A stretch of DNA of 64,000 nucleotides from Diabrotica undecimpunctata (lineage: Eukaryota > Arthropoda > Insecta > Coleoptera > Chrysomelidae). Below are positions 41,141 through 52,120 of this stretch, one piece after another. Location: positions 73,393,186-73,457,185 of the forward strand of contig NC_092805.1 of the NCBI RefSeq assembly GCF_040954645.1, given 5' to 3'. The translations under genes and the position numbers were made by a program. A model generated the notes under the pieces. The model was not told where the DNA came from and ran no database searches. It saw nothing but the letters and a program-made list of their open reading frames with translations. Within the stretch, counting starts at the first letter, position 1. Every line of letters starts with the position of its first letter.

Positions 41141-41470
41141 ACATGGCGACCCTGCTTCAGCGACCTCCCGCCCACACCGCTCAGGCCACGTCAGCGCATA
41201 CCGTTCCCGCGCATACAGCGAGTATAAAAGCAGCCACACAGGGTAAGACCGGTTGTCACTCGACACTGAGGAGTAGGCAGATTGAGACCTCAGTGCCGAG
41301 AGACAGTTCTTGCAATACAGAACACGATACTGGTACGTCTCGGGTGAGGGGAGTAGGCAGATTGAGACCTCGAACCGAACCGTATCACTCTTGATAATGG
41401 CTCCAAAATGGGTGCCGAAACGTCGAGTAATAAATTCTCAACGCGGTTCTTCCCGAGAACTAAGTAATTT
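41141..41470 (+). promoter_or_regulatory. GC-richer promoter-like segment with TATA box, direct repeats and hammerhead-like motif
   Basis: A TATAAAAG lies at 41223-41230. GGAGTAGGCAGATTGAGACC occurs at about 41271 and again at 41350, 80 bp apart. Its first copy is enclosed by CACTGAGG/CCTCAGTG arms. At 41390-41438 the order TTGATAA - GGCTCC/GGGTGCC stem - GAAACGTC - GAGT resembles a degenerate hammerhead. The whole looks like the terminal repeat/promoter of a Penelope-type or similar element; this is inference. Confidence 0.4.
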
Positions 41471-41496
41471 TCATTCATCTGACGGAAATTTATCCG

Positions 41497-41500
<4 letters not shown>

Positions 41501-41590
<90 letters not shown>
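41501..41590. repeat. (TA)n microsatellite
   Basis: Pure TA array. Tyr/Ile-repeat frames across it are artefacts. Confidence 0.93.
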
Positions 41591-41591
<1 letters not shown>

Positions 41592-41669
41592 TCAATGGTT
41601 TTTACTAAATCCAGTGATATTCCCTTTTCATATAAATAATGTACACGACGTGAAAACTTTCACCTCGCA

Positions 41670-42110
41670 ATTGACATGCTCGAAAAGAAATATGACAATA
41701 ATCTCGCAATAATCAATTCGCATATTAATTCTATACTAGATCTCACAATACTATCAAGAAGCAATTATCACACCCTAAATGAATTAAAAAGACACATTAA
41801 CTCCTTAAACATTTTACAAGTTCCAGTAAAATCTTGGGATTATCTCCTAATAAATTTAATAATTCGAAAACTCGGTTTTTCGACCAAACGACACTACGGA
41901 GAAAGAAGAGATCGAAATTGTACTCCCTCAATAGTTGAATTATTTGAAATCTTAAACTAACGCTGCAACATTCTCGCAGACTTGACAAATATCCCTAAAT
42001 CAAAAAGGGACAAATCAAAATTTAAATTTAATACCTCCTCTCTCTCGACTCGAATGTCTGCTATCGCCCAATCTCGCAATTATATACACTCAGATGCAGA
42101 CAAAAACGCA
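41670..42110 (+). pseudogene. BEL-3 gag, N-terminal/central part
   Basis: LEKKYDNNLAIINSHINSIL, SNYHTLNELKRHINSLNIL and SWDYLLINLIIRKL match the DUF1759-type gag of BEL/Pao. A stop at about 41958 and a frameshift follow. Sequence up to about 42110 (PKSKRDKSKFKF, MSAIAQSRNYIH) continues the gag and is then cut by the Tc1-like insertion. Confidence 0.78.
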
Positions 42111-43793
42111 ACGGAGAAAATTTGGTCAAATTCAAAGTATTTCAGTTTTTTTATTTTTAGTCCTATTTTGATGATTTTTTTAGCACACTGGGTAGAAATA
42201 AATTTTAATTTAGTATAATGAGTTTTTTAATAAAATTTTGTATTAATTTAGTATAGTGAGTTTTTTAATAAAATTTTGTATTTGACTTATACCGGGTTAA
42301 TCGAAAGGTGGTTTTTTTCCTAACTTTGAAACATCCTGTGGAATAATTCCGTCAGCGGATTTTCGTAAAACCTTGTTTTTCGGTTGCAACCATGTCTTCT
42401 AAGTATTAAGTTTTTTGTTTCATGTGAAAATATGGATTGGTTCATTTTTAAAAGCGAAATGACTTTGCCACCCACAATTTACGACTTTTCCTATTATTAC
42501 CATTATCTTTTGTATTAATTCGTAATACGACGATGGGGGCTTTGGTGACTGATATCTAAGGAATGTCATATATCGACATCCCAGAAGCACTGTATTTATA
42601 TAATGATTAAAAGCAATGACATGATCTTGGTTTTAATGAACAATGATAACAATAAGAAAACATTAAAAAAAAAACAAGTTAAATGAAACTTAACCTAAGT
42701 ACGCAAATAACAAAGAAAAACTACTAAAAAATAAATTAATACTTTGTATTGCCTCCCCTAGCCTCTATAACTGCCTGTACACGTCGGCTCATGCTGTCTA
42801 TAAGGTTGCGAATATAATCTTACTGGATGTTTTGCCATTCCTCTTCTAGAGCCAAGCGCAGGTCGGTGCGACTTCGCGACCTCTAATAATTCTACCAATT
42901 GGCGAAAACGCTGGCCAGTTCATTTTATTAATACCAACTTCCTCTAAATATTGTAGTCTAACCACTCTGTGCCGTGGAAATACTTGGGGCCCAGTTGCTG
43001 GTCTGCAACTTTGCAAACCAAATTCATGTAATCTTCGACGAACTGTACACTTAAATTATTGCCTCGAACCTCTTAAAGTTGATTTCTTGTTTGCGCCGCT
43101 GTTAAATGACGATCTCGCAAAGCGTTGACTCTTATAAAACGATCATCTAAAGTGGTAGAATTGCGCTTCCTGCCACTTCCTGCTTTATGCTTGTTTGTTC
43201 CAGCTCGTATAAAACGTTCCACTACCCTTTGGATGGTAGAGCGATGCCTGTGTAGTACTCTAGCCACATATTCATAATTTCGCCCATCTTCAACCAGAAC
43301 AAAGGCTTTCGCACAATCTTCGACACTAAGAACCATGATCGATCATAGGTAAACAAACTATAAGTGTCAATATGACATAATGATAACAGTCACCGAAGCC
43401 ACCTGGTCGTATTACAAAAATAACTCAAAGATAATCATAATTAAAAAAGTCCTAAATTGTGGGTGGCAAATTAATTTTGCTCTAAAAAATTAACCAAGGC
43501 ATATTTTGGCATGAAACAAAAACGCAATGCTTAGAAGACATGGTTGCAACCGAAAAATAAGATTTTACCAAAATTCGCAAACGGAATTATTATACAGGAT
43601 GTTTCAAGTTAGGATAATAATACCACGTTTTAATTAACCCAGTACAATCAATCAAATATAAAATTTTATCAAAAAACTGACTATACCAAATTCAAATTTA
43701 TAAATTTATACACAGTGTGCTAAAAAAATCATCAAAATAGGGCTAAAAATAAAAAAATTGAAATACTTTGCATTTGATCAAAATTTTCTCCGT
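42111..43793 (-). mobile_element. Tc1/mariner-like element with ~430-bp terminal inverted repeats
   Basis: The ends match as an inverted repeat, starting ACGGAGAAAATTT at 42111 and, inverted, at 43793. The match runs with small gaps to about 42575 and 43365 and includes the shared words AGCACACTG, GGTTGCAACC and TTTGCCACCCACAATTTA. The left arm has a 38-bp tandem duplication (42207-42281). It carries a transposase remnant on the minus strand. A TA target duplication is not evident at these ends. Confidence 0.82.
42736..43336 (-). pseudogene. Tc1-like transposase remnant
   Basis: The N-terminus has a helix-turn-helix: MVLSVEDCAKAFVLVEDGRN, VARVLHRHRSTIQRVVERF and GSGRKRNSTTLDDRF. After shifts the C-terminal block reads RNLIDSMSRRVQAVIEARGG and NTKY, stop at 42736-42738. 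The middle with the catalytic aspartates has been deleted or eroded, so the protein cannot be active. Confidence 0.85.
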
Positions 43794-44388
43794 AAATGCA
43801 ACTACTGCAATGAATCGGCTCATAAAATTTATTCGTGCAGACAATTTTCTGCTCTCTCACGCTGAAAAATTCGATTTTGTGAGATCAAATCACATGTGTT
43901 CCAATTGTTTGGGTACAAAACACAACCATGCTGATTGCCCCTCTCGCAGCTGTTCGATATGCTCAAGAAAGCATCACACTCTCCTGCATCAAAATTCTTA
44001 TGCAGAGAACACGAATCAATCTCGAGCTACTTACACTTCTCATCCAAATAATTATCGCACTGCTAACTCTAATCATTTTAAACAGCCCTCTCAACAAAAT
44101 AGTAACAGAATTAAACGTTACAATTCTCATTGCTCCTCTAATAATGGAAACGCTCAATCTCAAAGAGCAAATTCTCCCGATCCTTCATACCAGCATAAAA
44201 ACAGTCCAAACGCTAATGATTTACCTCAGGCAAATAATGCCCGACCATCCTTTCCAAATAACTCTCTGGAAGATGACGACAGCCACTCTAACGTCTCCCT
44301 AAACGCTACAAACGAACCACACGCTCATTATTTTAGCCACTGTCCAAGTCATTTTAATGGACAAAGCAGGAAATCCCATTTTAACTAA
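43794..44388 (+). pseudogene. BEL-3 gag C-terminus with zinc-knuckle region
   Basis: CNYCNESAHKIYSCRQFSAL, HMCSNCLGTKHNHADC and CSICSRKHHTLLHQNS form the Cys/His array typical of BEL/Pao gag (CLG..H...C, HHTLLH). An Asn/Ser/Gln-rich tail follows. A frameshift lies near 43860. Confidence 0.85.
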
Positions 44389-44790
44389 AGCTGTACTCGA
44401 TGCCGTATGTCAAACTTCCTTCATAACCCAAAATCTCTCTGGTAAATTAAACACTGAAATTTCTCGCAATATTTTACGGATTCATGTAATTTCTCAAGAC
44501 ATTTTTACTTCGCAATCAAAAGTGAAGACTATACTCTGTACACCCGGTTACAAATGTAACTTTAATTTTAATTGTGCAGTCGTTCCAAGGATAATTTCTC
44601 CGCTCCCACAATTCGACATCAATCCCGATGTACTTAATATACCCAAAAATCTCGATCAAGCTGACAAATATTTTTATCAAAAATCAAACATCGAAATCTT
44701 AATAGGAGCTATTATTATGAACTTCTTCAACCAGGTCTTATAAAATTAGGCCACAATTTCTCTAGTCCCTTTAATACTCTCTTTGGATGG
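44330..44790 (+). pseudogene. BEL-3 aspartic protease (DUF1758-like)
   Basis: ILMDKAGNPILTKAVLDAVC occupies the position of the active-site loop (expected D-S/T-G; here D-A-V, so altered). The domain ends ILIGA, then after a shift YYYELL and LGHNFSSPFNTLFGWIIGG, the characteristic BEL/Pao junction to Pol. Confidence 0.78.
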
Positions 44791-45439
44791 ATAATAGGAG
44801 GTTAAGTTCCAAGAAATATCCACTCCAAAGAAAACAGTTCGCTATTTATTCAAACTCAAAACGCCCACTTTACAAAATCAAATTCTTATTCTCGCTATCT
44901 ACCTCATACTCGATGATCACGTCGTTTCATTTTAGTAAACCAGTTCCCGTCGCTAAAACTCGACACAAGCCCTTTATAACAAATTAACAAATATGTCTCG
45001 AAAAACTAGTCATAGTCTATGACCTCTACGCTCTGAACTTGAATATATCATTTCACTTTTTAACTGGTTTCCTACTGAGCCATATAAAACCAACCTATCA
45101 ACAAATCTCAAAAATAACATATACATTTCGTCCTTTTTTATGCACCTATTCGTCTCTACAATACACAACCGGAATTAGAATTTATTTTAAAAATATTTTT
45201 CTCTCTAAGTAAAATACATTTTATCGCTCATTTATGGCCTTATGGCTAATACAATTCTAGATTTTCATGTGATGAATGAAACGTCTACGAATTTTGCTCA
45301 AGAAGGACTTAAACTCACAACATAATTTGGTACGCTCTAATAATACGACTCAACATAATTTGGTACCCCTATCTATTTTAGTGATTATCGCCTCTAAAAG
45401 AAAGATTATCTACTCTCACCACCTAACACACAAATCTCA
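44791..45439. other. degenerate sequence, probably BEL-3 remains
   Basis: No clear coding frame. CATAATTTGGTACSC occurs twice (about 45322 and 45352). Probably decayed BEL sequence between the protease and the repeat at 45440. Confidence 0.35.
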
Positions 45440-45596
45440 ACGAAAAAATTATTTAATCCAAGTCCAACTACTCGTCCTTAGCCAGTTCCATTGTCTGGCC
45501 CGCTTCTTGTGTTGTAGAAAGGAGACAATTTGCAACAAATACTTTAAAAGAACAAATATAAACAAATATCCCTTATTTCAACAAAAATGCGATTAA
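45440..45596 (+). repeat. dispersed repeat shared with 2917-3061
   Basis: Homologous to 2917-3061 with a 10-12 bp insertion (extra ACAAATAT unit) near 45560. Confidence 0.7.
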
Positions 45597-46161
45597 GTAG
45601 TAGGCGAGAGGAAATGATTATTCACTAGATTTTGAGGTTAGCTGGTAGATTTCTGTTTTGCAGAATGCATCCAAACCACTTGGTCAAAAGGTAAACGAAT
45701 AGCGACAGGCGACCATGTGGGTTGGAGGCGTTCTGCAATAAGTTAATAGATATAAGAACATGTTACTTGTGGACCATGTGGTTTGAATGTTTTCTGTAAA
45801 TAAATAATTCGTGAATATAAAATAAACATAAACATTGATGATCGTTTTCTCCTATAAAATGCTAGGACAGCAATTGGTCGTCTTCTGCAAAATGAAGAAT
45901 GGGTTGAAAGCAGTCGAAAAATGACATTAGCTCAATTTTTGCTATAATGTGAGTTGGTCGCTTTCTGCAGAACTGGGTCCATTTATAACATTATGACATT
46001 CATGTCAATACATAGCAACAAATTTAAATAAAGATGAATGCACTTTTCCAGATTTATAAGTTGTTCAGGTATTGCTCTGAAGTTTTTTCTTATTGGTATT
46101 TTATTATTTTGTTTTAGTACTGTTTCGGAGGAGGTTCTTATAATACAGTTTTTTGTCTTAG
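45597..46161 (+). other. intron sequence upstream of RFC2 exon
   Basis: No coding frame matching RFC2. It ends in a T-rich tract and the acceptor TTAG at 46158-46161. Confidence 0.6.
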
Positions 46162-46749
46162 GTAAAATATACTGAAGATGGTCTTGAAGCTATAGTTTTT
46201 ACAGCTCAAGGTGACATGAGACAGGCCTTAAACAATTTGCAATCCACTCACAATGGTTTTGGTGAAGTAAATTCTCAGTCAGTGTTTAAAGTATGTGATG
46301 AGCCTCACCCTATGTTGATAAAAGACATGTTGAAAAATTGTTCAAAAGGTGACATCAGAAAGGCCTATAAAGTAACAGAGCATTTATGGAATTTGGGTTA
46401 TGCAGCAGAGGATATAATAAAGAATATCTTCAAGGTCTGCAAAAATATGGATATGGAAGAGGGGTTAAAATTAGAATTTATAAAGGTGAGAAATTATTAT
46501 TTCTTTTCTGTACTTTATTAAAATTTAACTGATGCTTTATTAAAACTAATTTTATAAATAAAATTACAGTAAATTATTATCAAGCACTGTACAGACTCTA
46601 AATACATAAGTAACTTTTATAATAAATATATTTTGTAGGAAATTGGCCTGACTCATCAAAGAATAGTGGATGGTCTATGTTCACTAATGCAAATGTCTGG
46701 ATTATTGGCAAGGTTATGTAAAGCCGCTAAAGGGGACACCAGGATGTAG
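46162..46749 (+). CDS. RFC2: Replication factor C subunit 2, two terminal exons
   Basis: Exon 46162-46485 (108 codons) follows acceptor AG 46160-46161 and ends before donor GTGAG at 46486. Intron 46486-46638 is 153 bp. The last exon 46639-46749 ends in TAG. The joined translation reads [78 protein letters not shown] then [26 protein letters not shown]. This is the end of the AAA+ lid and the C-terminal collar of the 40-kDa clamp-loader subunit RFC2 (RfC4 in Drosophila), with the RFC2-specific [13 protein letters not shown] loads PCNA on primed DNA in the nucleus. No frameshift or stop is present. The preceding exons (AAA+ ATPase with Walker A and B) are not seen in this window, so the intron before 46162 is very long or the exons were missed. 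Confidence 0.93.
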
Positions 46750-46793
46750 CCATTTCAACCACTTTTTCACCCAATAGTTATTAAACATTTTTT

Positions 46794-46799
46794 AATAAA
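46794..46799 (+). terminator. RFC2 polyadenylation signal
   Basis: AATAAA about 45 nt after the RFC2 stop codon. Confidence 0.6.
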
Positions 46800-47245
46800 T
46801 ATTTTCATATTGTGTTTGAAGTTTTCTTATTGGATGGGCAAAAGTGTAAAATAGTAATAAACACAAAATAGAAGAAATAAAACGTGAAAAGTGTGTCTAA
46901 TTTGTGCTCCAATGCCATAATATATGGTTTTTATTTCATCAGAGCAATAGCAGGCTTAAGCTACTTTTATTTTCACATTTTGACAGCCCAGAGAACAGAA
47001 AACTATTTAATTGTTTAGTTCTTTGCCACCAAAGCAGGTGGTACCTCTGTGCTCGAACCACCGAAAGTTGAGACATTAGGTGGACTATTCGGTATGAATT
47101 AGAATCAGCTTAACCCTCCACTGCATGATTTTTTATTTTTCGTTACAAAAAAGATTGCAGACTGGATTTTCGTTATTTTTACGGGAAAAAATAATAAAAA
47201 AGATTCTGAACTATTTTGGAAAAATATAAGTGTTGTTCATGAATA
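46800..47245. other. intergenic stretch downstream of RFC2
   Basis: No gene recognised. Confidence 0.45.
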
Positions 47246-47884
47246 TTATGCAAATAAGGATATACTTAAAACAATATTTAGGAAAAATGAAAATTTTTAA
47301 AACATTTTTTCGTTTTATTGAAGCAAAGTGCTACACCACACTTTTCGCACAACATATGTGTATAGCCATTGCATTGTGGAAATTTGCACCTTATTTGTTT
47401 TTCGGACCATACAGACCAATGGTGAATTCCATCCATTCGAACATCCTTTACTGGCATAACCTGTGCTGGGCCTTTTCTCTTCTTTATTTGTAGCTCCTCC
47501 TCCGTTTCACTTGCTGAAGGTCTTCAGCAGTGAAGCAGTCTTGCAAGGGTGAATCGCTCTCCTGTCCTGCATAATGCTTCTGCCAGTTGTGTTCTAAACT
47601 GAACGTGTGTGACTTTAGGCTTCGCGCCAGTTCTATGTTCAGCTGAATTCTTGTGAAGAACTGTTAGCAGCGGTTTAGATCTAGTAGATGGTAAAATATT
47701 CTAAAATGCCATTTTTACTCCTTAGAATAATTTTATTCTGTCTCATGTTGCTATCCAACAAATCAACACCGACCATATGATGGTTGTATTCTTGTACAAG
47801 ATATGGACTACTTACTTCTTTTGTTCTCTTTTCTTTCTTGTTGTTTGTTCTAGTCAGTGGGCTTTTTGTCATTTTATATATATC
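47246..47884 (-). pseudogene. piggyBac-like transposase, C-terminal fragment
   Basis: The minus strand encodes YLVQEYNHHMVGVDLLDSNM (the MGGVD-type block), then RTQLAEALCRTGERF and the C-terminal cysteine-rich finger RCKFPQCNGYTHMLCEKCG, ALCFNKTKKCFKNFH with a stop at about 47249. Frameshifts break it. The upstream part is cut at about 47884, where a Gypsy fragment starts. The sequence differs from the piggyBac element at 3212-11351, so it is another family. Confidence 0.85.
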
Positions 47885-48621
47885 ATTTTGTCAAGTAAAT
47901 GGTATAAAACCGATTAAATCATCTCCGTACCACCCACAGAGTAACGGAATGGCTGAAAGAGGGGTACAAACTGTAAAAAAGGGTTTAAAGAAAGCACTAT
48001 TTTTAGATAATCAGGGAATAAATAAGATCATTATACTAAATAAACTTACTACTATTTTGTTCACATACAGAAATACCCCATCTACCGTCACAGGTGTATC
48101 ACCAGCCCAAGCATTATTAAAGCAAAGACCAAGGACACGTTATGACTTTCTGAAGCCATCTCAGTACAATATAACTAAAACCAGGTTTGACTCATTAGCT
48201 CCAAATCGGACAAAATTGTTTAAAATGAACCAACTAGTCTTTGTTAAGAAGACTTCTACTAAACTGTGGATAAAAGGAAAAATCATTAAAGTTTTGAGTC
48301 ATTGCACTTATTTGGTACAAATAGGGTTAAAATTAGTCATGTTCATGCAGATTCCTTGTGCAGAAGCACCTTATATTTCATCAACAGAAAGTGCTTCTCG
48401 TAAATATAGCTTCTCCCACAGTACAGATTCCTCCTGTTTCTGATTTAAATGATAAAGTTATATCTCATTCTGGTCTGGATAAAGCAAAACTCACAGAGGT
48501 CGTGAAGGTACCAGTAGAGTTAACCGTAAGCGATAACTATCCTGTTAAAGATGCTGTGTTGCTTTCACGTCAGGGATTACAACTCGTTTTGGTAGAGTGT
48601 CCAAACCAGCATCCAGGTTAG
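47885..48621 (+). pseudogene. Gypsy-3 integrase C-terminal half
   Basis: The last catalytic region, NGMAERGVQTVKKGLKKAL (Glu of DDE), is followed by FTYRNTPSTVTGVSPAQALL and, after frameshifts near 48320 and 48400, a tail ending near 48619. It resembles the K02A2.6-like Gypsy integrases common in insects. The first two catalytic aspartates are lost with the truncation. Confidence 0.82.
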
Positions 48622-48665
48622 ACTTATAAGTGAATAATGTATACCTTATTGTAAAGGGGGAGAAA

Positions 48666-48795
48666 TGTTGTGTATGTTGTATGTCTTACTTATGTCATGA
48701 GACATCCATATCAAAAAGATGCCTTATGTTCAAGTCTATAATAAATAATTGTCTTTTAGTGTAAATCTGTGTTTTACTGGCCTAAATACACAACA
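48666..48795 (+). repeat. Gypsy-3 3' LTR (130 bp)
   Basis: Begins TGTTGTGTATG and ends ACACAACA (perfect short inverted ends), with AATAAA at about 48741. Unusually short for an LTR. Confidence 0.75.
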
Positions 48796-48859
48796 GGAAT
48801 ATAATAGCAAAAGTTACAGATAATCCCAACATATCCTGCCAGAATGGAAAATTTTTGTT

Positions 48860-49493
48860 TCTTCTCCACATAGGAAGGAAATTTTGCAAATGTATCATGA
48901 TGATCCTACAGCTGCTCATTTAGGTGTCTTTAAAACCCTTTCTAGGATTTCGGAATTTTATTACTGGCCTAAAATGAGATCTTTTGTTGTGAACTACGTT
49001 CATAAATGTAAAGTTTGTGCTTCTTGCAAGCCTAATAACTTACCTCCAGCTGGTCTTATGGGATAATATCGTGATATTAATTTTCCTTTTCAGTTTCTAT
49101 CTGCTGATTTACTTGGTCCATATCCTAGATCTAAAAATGGAAATTGTTATCTTTTAGTTGCTGTTGAATGGTTTACAAAGTTCATGTTTGTACATTTTTC
49201 GGCTAATGCTACTTCTAAAGCTATTGTCAAGTTGATTGAAAATCAAGAATTTCTAATTTTCGGTGTACCACAGATCTTTGCAGTTGATTATGAAAAACAA
49301 TTTGTTTCCAAAGATTTTAAAACTTTGATGAAAAAATACAAGGTCCAAAAAATTTGGTACAATACTAAGTACTTCCCTCAGATCAATCTCCTACTGAACG
49401 AGTTGATAAGACGATTGTTACTGCAATTAGGTCTTTTATTCGGGACAATCATAAAGATTGGGACAGGGAGATTTTTAAAATAGTCCAATCTAT
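48860..49493 (+). pseudogene. Gypsy-4 integrase, HHCC and catalytic core
   Basis: HDDPTAAHLGVFKTLSRI, YYWPKMRSFVVNYVHKC and KVCASCK form the HHCC zinc domain. FLSADLLGPYP carries the first D and IFAVDYEKQFVSKDF the second. After a shift near 49385 the third block is degenerate. It is cut at TAGTCCAATCTAT (49481-49493), the target of the LINE insertion. Confidence 0.85.
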
Positions 49494-51197
49494 CATAATT
49501 TTGGCTTTACAACCCTGTGTGGGTCCTAGTCTCCCCAAGAATTTTTCTCCAGTCGTCCCTATCCATCGCCTTCCTCCGCCAAGCACGTATTTCCATATTT
49601 CTTATGTCTTCATCGATGTTATCTAGGAATCTTGTTCTGGGTCTTCCTCTCCTTCTTTGACCAATAGGTCTATCAAGGAGCGTTTTTCTAGCTGGGTCGG
49701 TTTGCTCCATCCGCATTACATGGCCTACCCACCTCAGACGTCCTATCTTTATGTGTTTTACGATATCTGGTTCCTGGTATATCCTATAGAGTTCGAAGTT
49801 GTATCGTCTTCTCCAGACACCATTTTCATTTACCGCTCCATAGATGCGCCTTAGTATTTTTCTTTCGAAACATCCTAACATGTTTTCATTGCTTTTTGTT
49901 AAAGTCCAGGTTTCTGAACCATATGTTAGGACTGGGCGTATTATTGTTTTGTAGAGTTTTACTTTTGTATTTCTTGATATAACTGTATATTTAAAAAGGA
50001 GATTAAGCCCAAAATAGCATCTATTAGCCGTGCAAATTCTGCGGTTTATCTCTGCGGTAGTGTCATTTTCAGTATTGACGAGCGTTCCCAGGTATACAAA
50101 TTCGTTAACTGCTTCGATGACGTCATTTTCTATAACAAGTGGCCGTAGTGTTTGTGGTTGCGTACCTATTTTCATGTATTTTGTTTTATTGGTGTTTATT
50201 ATTAAACCCATTTTTGTAGCCGCTTCCTTTAATGCTACGTACGCCTCTCGTGCTGCGTTTTCCGTTCTCCCAACAATATTGATATCATCAGCATATGCTA
50301 AGATTTGCACAGATTTGTTATATATTGCTGTAGCAGCAACGAATTGTTTCGGTCAGCAGTTTCGAAAATACGTATAGCCCTGATGATCGCCAACCTTCGG
50401 AACGAAGATGGCACTTGAAGAAGAAGAAGTTATATATTGAACCGGTAGTTGTGATTTGTGACGTACGTATTACTTTTTCCAGAGCTAGATTGAATAGTAT
50501 ACAGGAGAGTGGGTCTCCCTGACGTAGCCCGTTATTTGTTTTAAAAGGTTCAGAGAGTTCCCCCTGGATTCGTACTCTGCATTCAACTTTTTCAAGGGTT
50601 AGTTTGGTTAAACTTACCAACTGATTTGGTACTCCTAGGTCTATCATTGCTCTAAACAATTATCTTCTATTTACGGAGTCGTAGGCTGCCTTGTAGTCTA
50701 TAAATATGTGGTGCGTGTCTACACCGTATTCCAGTGTTTTCTCTAGAATTTGTCTTAGGGTTGAAATCTGATGAATTGTTGATTTACCACCTCTGAAACC
50801 AGCCTGGTATTGTCCTATTATTCGCTCTGCATATGGTGCCATACGATGGCATAGTATATTGGAGAATATTTTATACGCTGCATTTAGGAGCGTAATTCCT
50901 CGATGGTTAGAGCATTCAAAGATATCTCCCTTTTTGTGTATGGTGCAAAGTATTCCAATCATTGGGAAGGGACTTTTGTATCCATATTTCTTTTATAAGC
51001 TGCTGTAGCGCTATTATGATATCGTGGCCACCTTCTTTATATAATTCCGCTGGGAGATTATCTATTCCGGGTGATTTGTTTCTGGCTAGTTTGTTTACAG
51101 CGTCTTTAACTTCCAGGATCGTTGGTGGATCATCCTCCCTCTCGTCTGCTCGGCTTACCTCGCAGCTTTCGTCTTCCGGGTTTTCTTCTTCTTCCTC
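49494..51197 (-). mobile_element. LINE-D (RTE-like), 5'-truncated
   Basis: The minus strand encodes RT and C-terminus: KSPGIDNLPAELYKEGG, CSNHRGITLLNAAYKI, YQAGFRGGKSTIHQIS, HIFIDYKAAYDSV, GLRQGDPLSCILFN, ILAYADDINIVGR, LTYGSETWTLTK, GVWRRRYNFELY, RRRGRPRTRFLDN. The endonuclease is missing. The exact 13-bp duplication TAGTCCAATCTAT flanks it (49481-49493 and 51198-51210). It holds a 101-bp LINE insertion at 50328-50428 and a stop/frameshift near 50660 and 50962. Confidence 0.9.
50328..50428 (+). mobile_element. 101-bp, severely 5'-truncated LINE insertion
   Basis: Encodes ELFRSAVSKIRIALMIANLR and ends in (GAA)n. It is flanked by the 11-bp duplication GTTATATATTG (50317-50327, 50429-50439). 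The peptide matches the C-terminus of the LINE fragment at 10237-10557. Confidence 0.85.
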
Positions 51198-51210
51198 TAG
51201 TCCAATCTAT

Positions 51211-51480
51211 TCGTCTAGCTAAACATGAAGTGACACAATTTTCTCCTTCATTTTTAACGTTTGCTAGAAATGTTCCTGTTGATGGTTCATTCTTTGGTGC
51301 TAGTAAAGAAACATCTAATAATATTGTTAATATTAAAAAAATTGTTTGATAACAAACCTTTAGAGAATATTTCTCCTATATTTAATGAAGTTCAGAAGAG
51401 AATACGTCACTCTTACAATACCAACACTAAACGCTACAATTTACGTATAGTAGAAATCCTCAATTTAGAAGAGTGATTTC
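51211..51480 (+). pseudogene. Gypsy-4 integrase, middle part
   Basis: AKHEVTQFSPSFLTFARNVP, FNEVQKRIRHSYNTNTKRYN: the region between the catalytic core and the C-terminal module in Gypsy integrases. It contains a frameshift near 51345. Confidence 0.72.
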
Positions 51481-52120
51481 ATAGTTTAAACGCCGAATAT
51501 CCTCAAATTTAAATGTACACAGCGGCCCTCGAAAACTGCCTGTTTTCTCAATTGCAATTTGCGTTTCCTCATAAGAAATTACAGAATATATAAAGTAGTA
51601 TATTTATTTGTGCTTCTCTATAGTAGACTTGACCAGAAGTTGTCGTACAGTGTAGCCAATTCTTGTTCACAAGTAGTAATTATGGTCATCCAAAACCTGT
51701 ATTCTTCCACGCAGCGATTATTACCGTCATAAAAATACAAAAAAACATGATTTTTTCAATAGTAAAAATCAAGCACAAAATTGTAATGAAATAAATTTTA
51801 TTTATATGTTCCGTTTCGTTACATATTTAAATTTATAAAATAAAAATCGATATTTTAAAACATTATTTTTCAATCGTTTGGCAACTTTGGAATTAACGAG
51901 GAAACTCCGTTTTACAAAAGTTCGGACCCAGACAGTTGTAAAACTAGTTTTTATTATTTTTTCGCCAAAGAAATGTCGATCCAGACATTAACGATGGTTG
52001 ATTTACATTGGCGTTTCTATGGGTAGTGCATGTGCTGCATTTTGTAAGTATATTTTATGTGATAAGTTGTTCCAAGAGAAGACAGCAAAACTCTGATGTT
52101 GATTCCAAAAGAGACGGAAA
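51481..52120. other. non-coding part of an inserted DNA element
   Basis: AT-rich sequence between the Gypsy-4 break and the transposase start. No matching inverted repeat to the right end was found. Confidence 0.35.

Larger units (their letters stand above)
41640..44790 (+). mobile_element. BEL-3: BEL/Pao gag-protease remnant
   Basis: Gag sequence at 41670-42110 continues at 43794 after removal of a Tc1-like element, followed by protease sequence to 44790. Reverse transcriptase, RNase H and integrase are missing. A repeat at 45440-45596 shared with 2917-3061 may be its LTR or leader. Confidence 0.8.
47885..48795 (+). mobile_element. Gypsy-3: 5'-truncated 3' end (integrase, PPT, LTR)
   Basis: The plus strand starts in the integrase (SFCQVNGIKPIKSSPYHPQS) and ends in a short LTR, 48666-48795. 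The polypurine tract AAAGGGGGAGAAA lies directly before the LTR. The 5' part is missing at the junction with piggyBac sequence. Confidence 0.82.

Noticed and set aside
45255..45295. Hammerhead reading of GTGATGAATGAAACGTC
   Set aside because: There is no stem II between the core-like word and GAAA.
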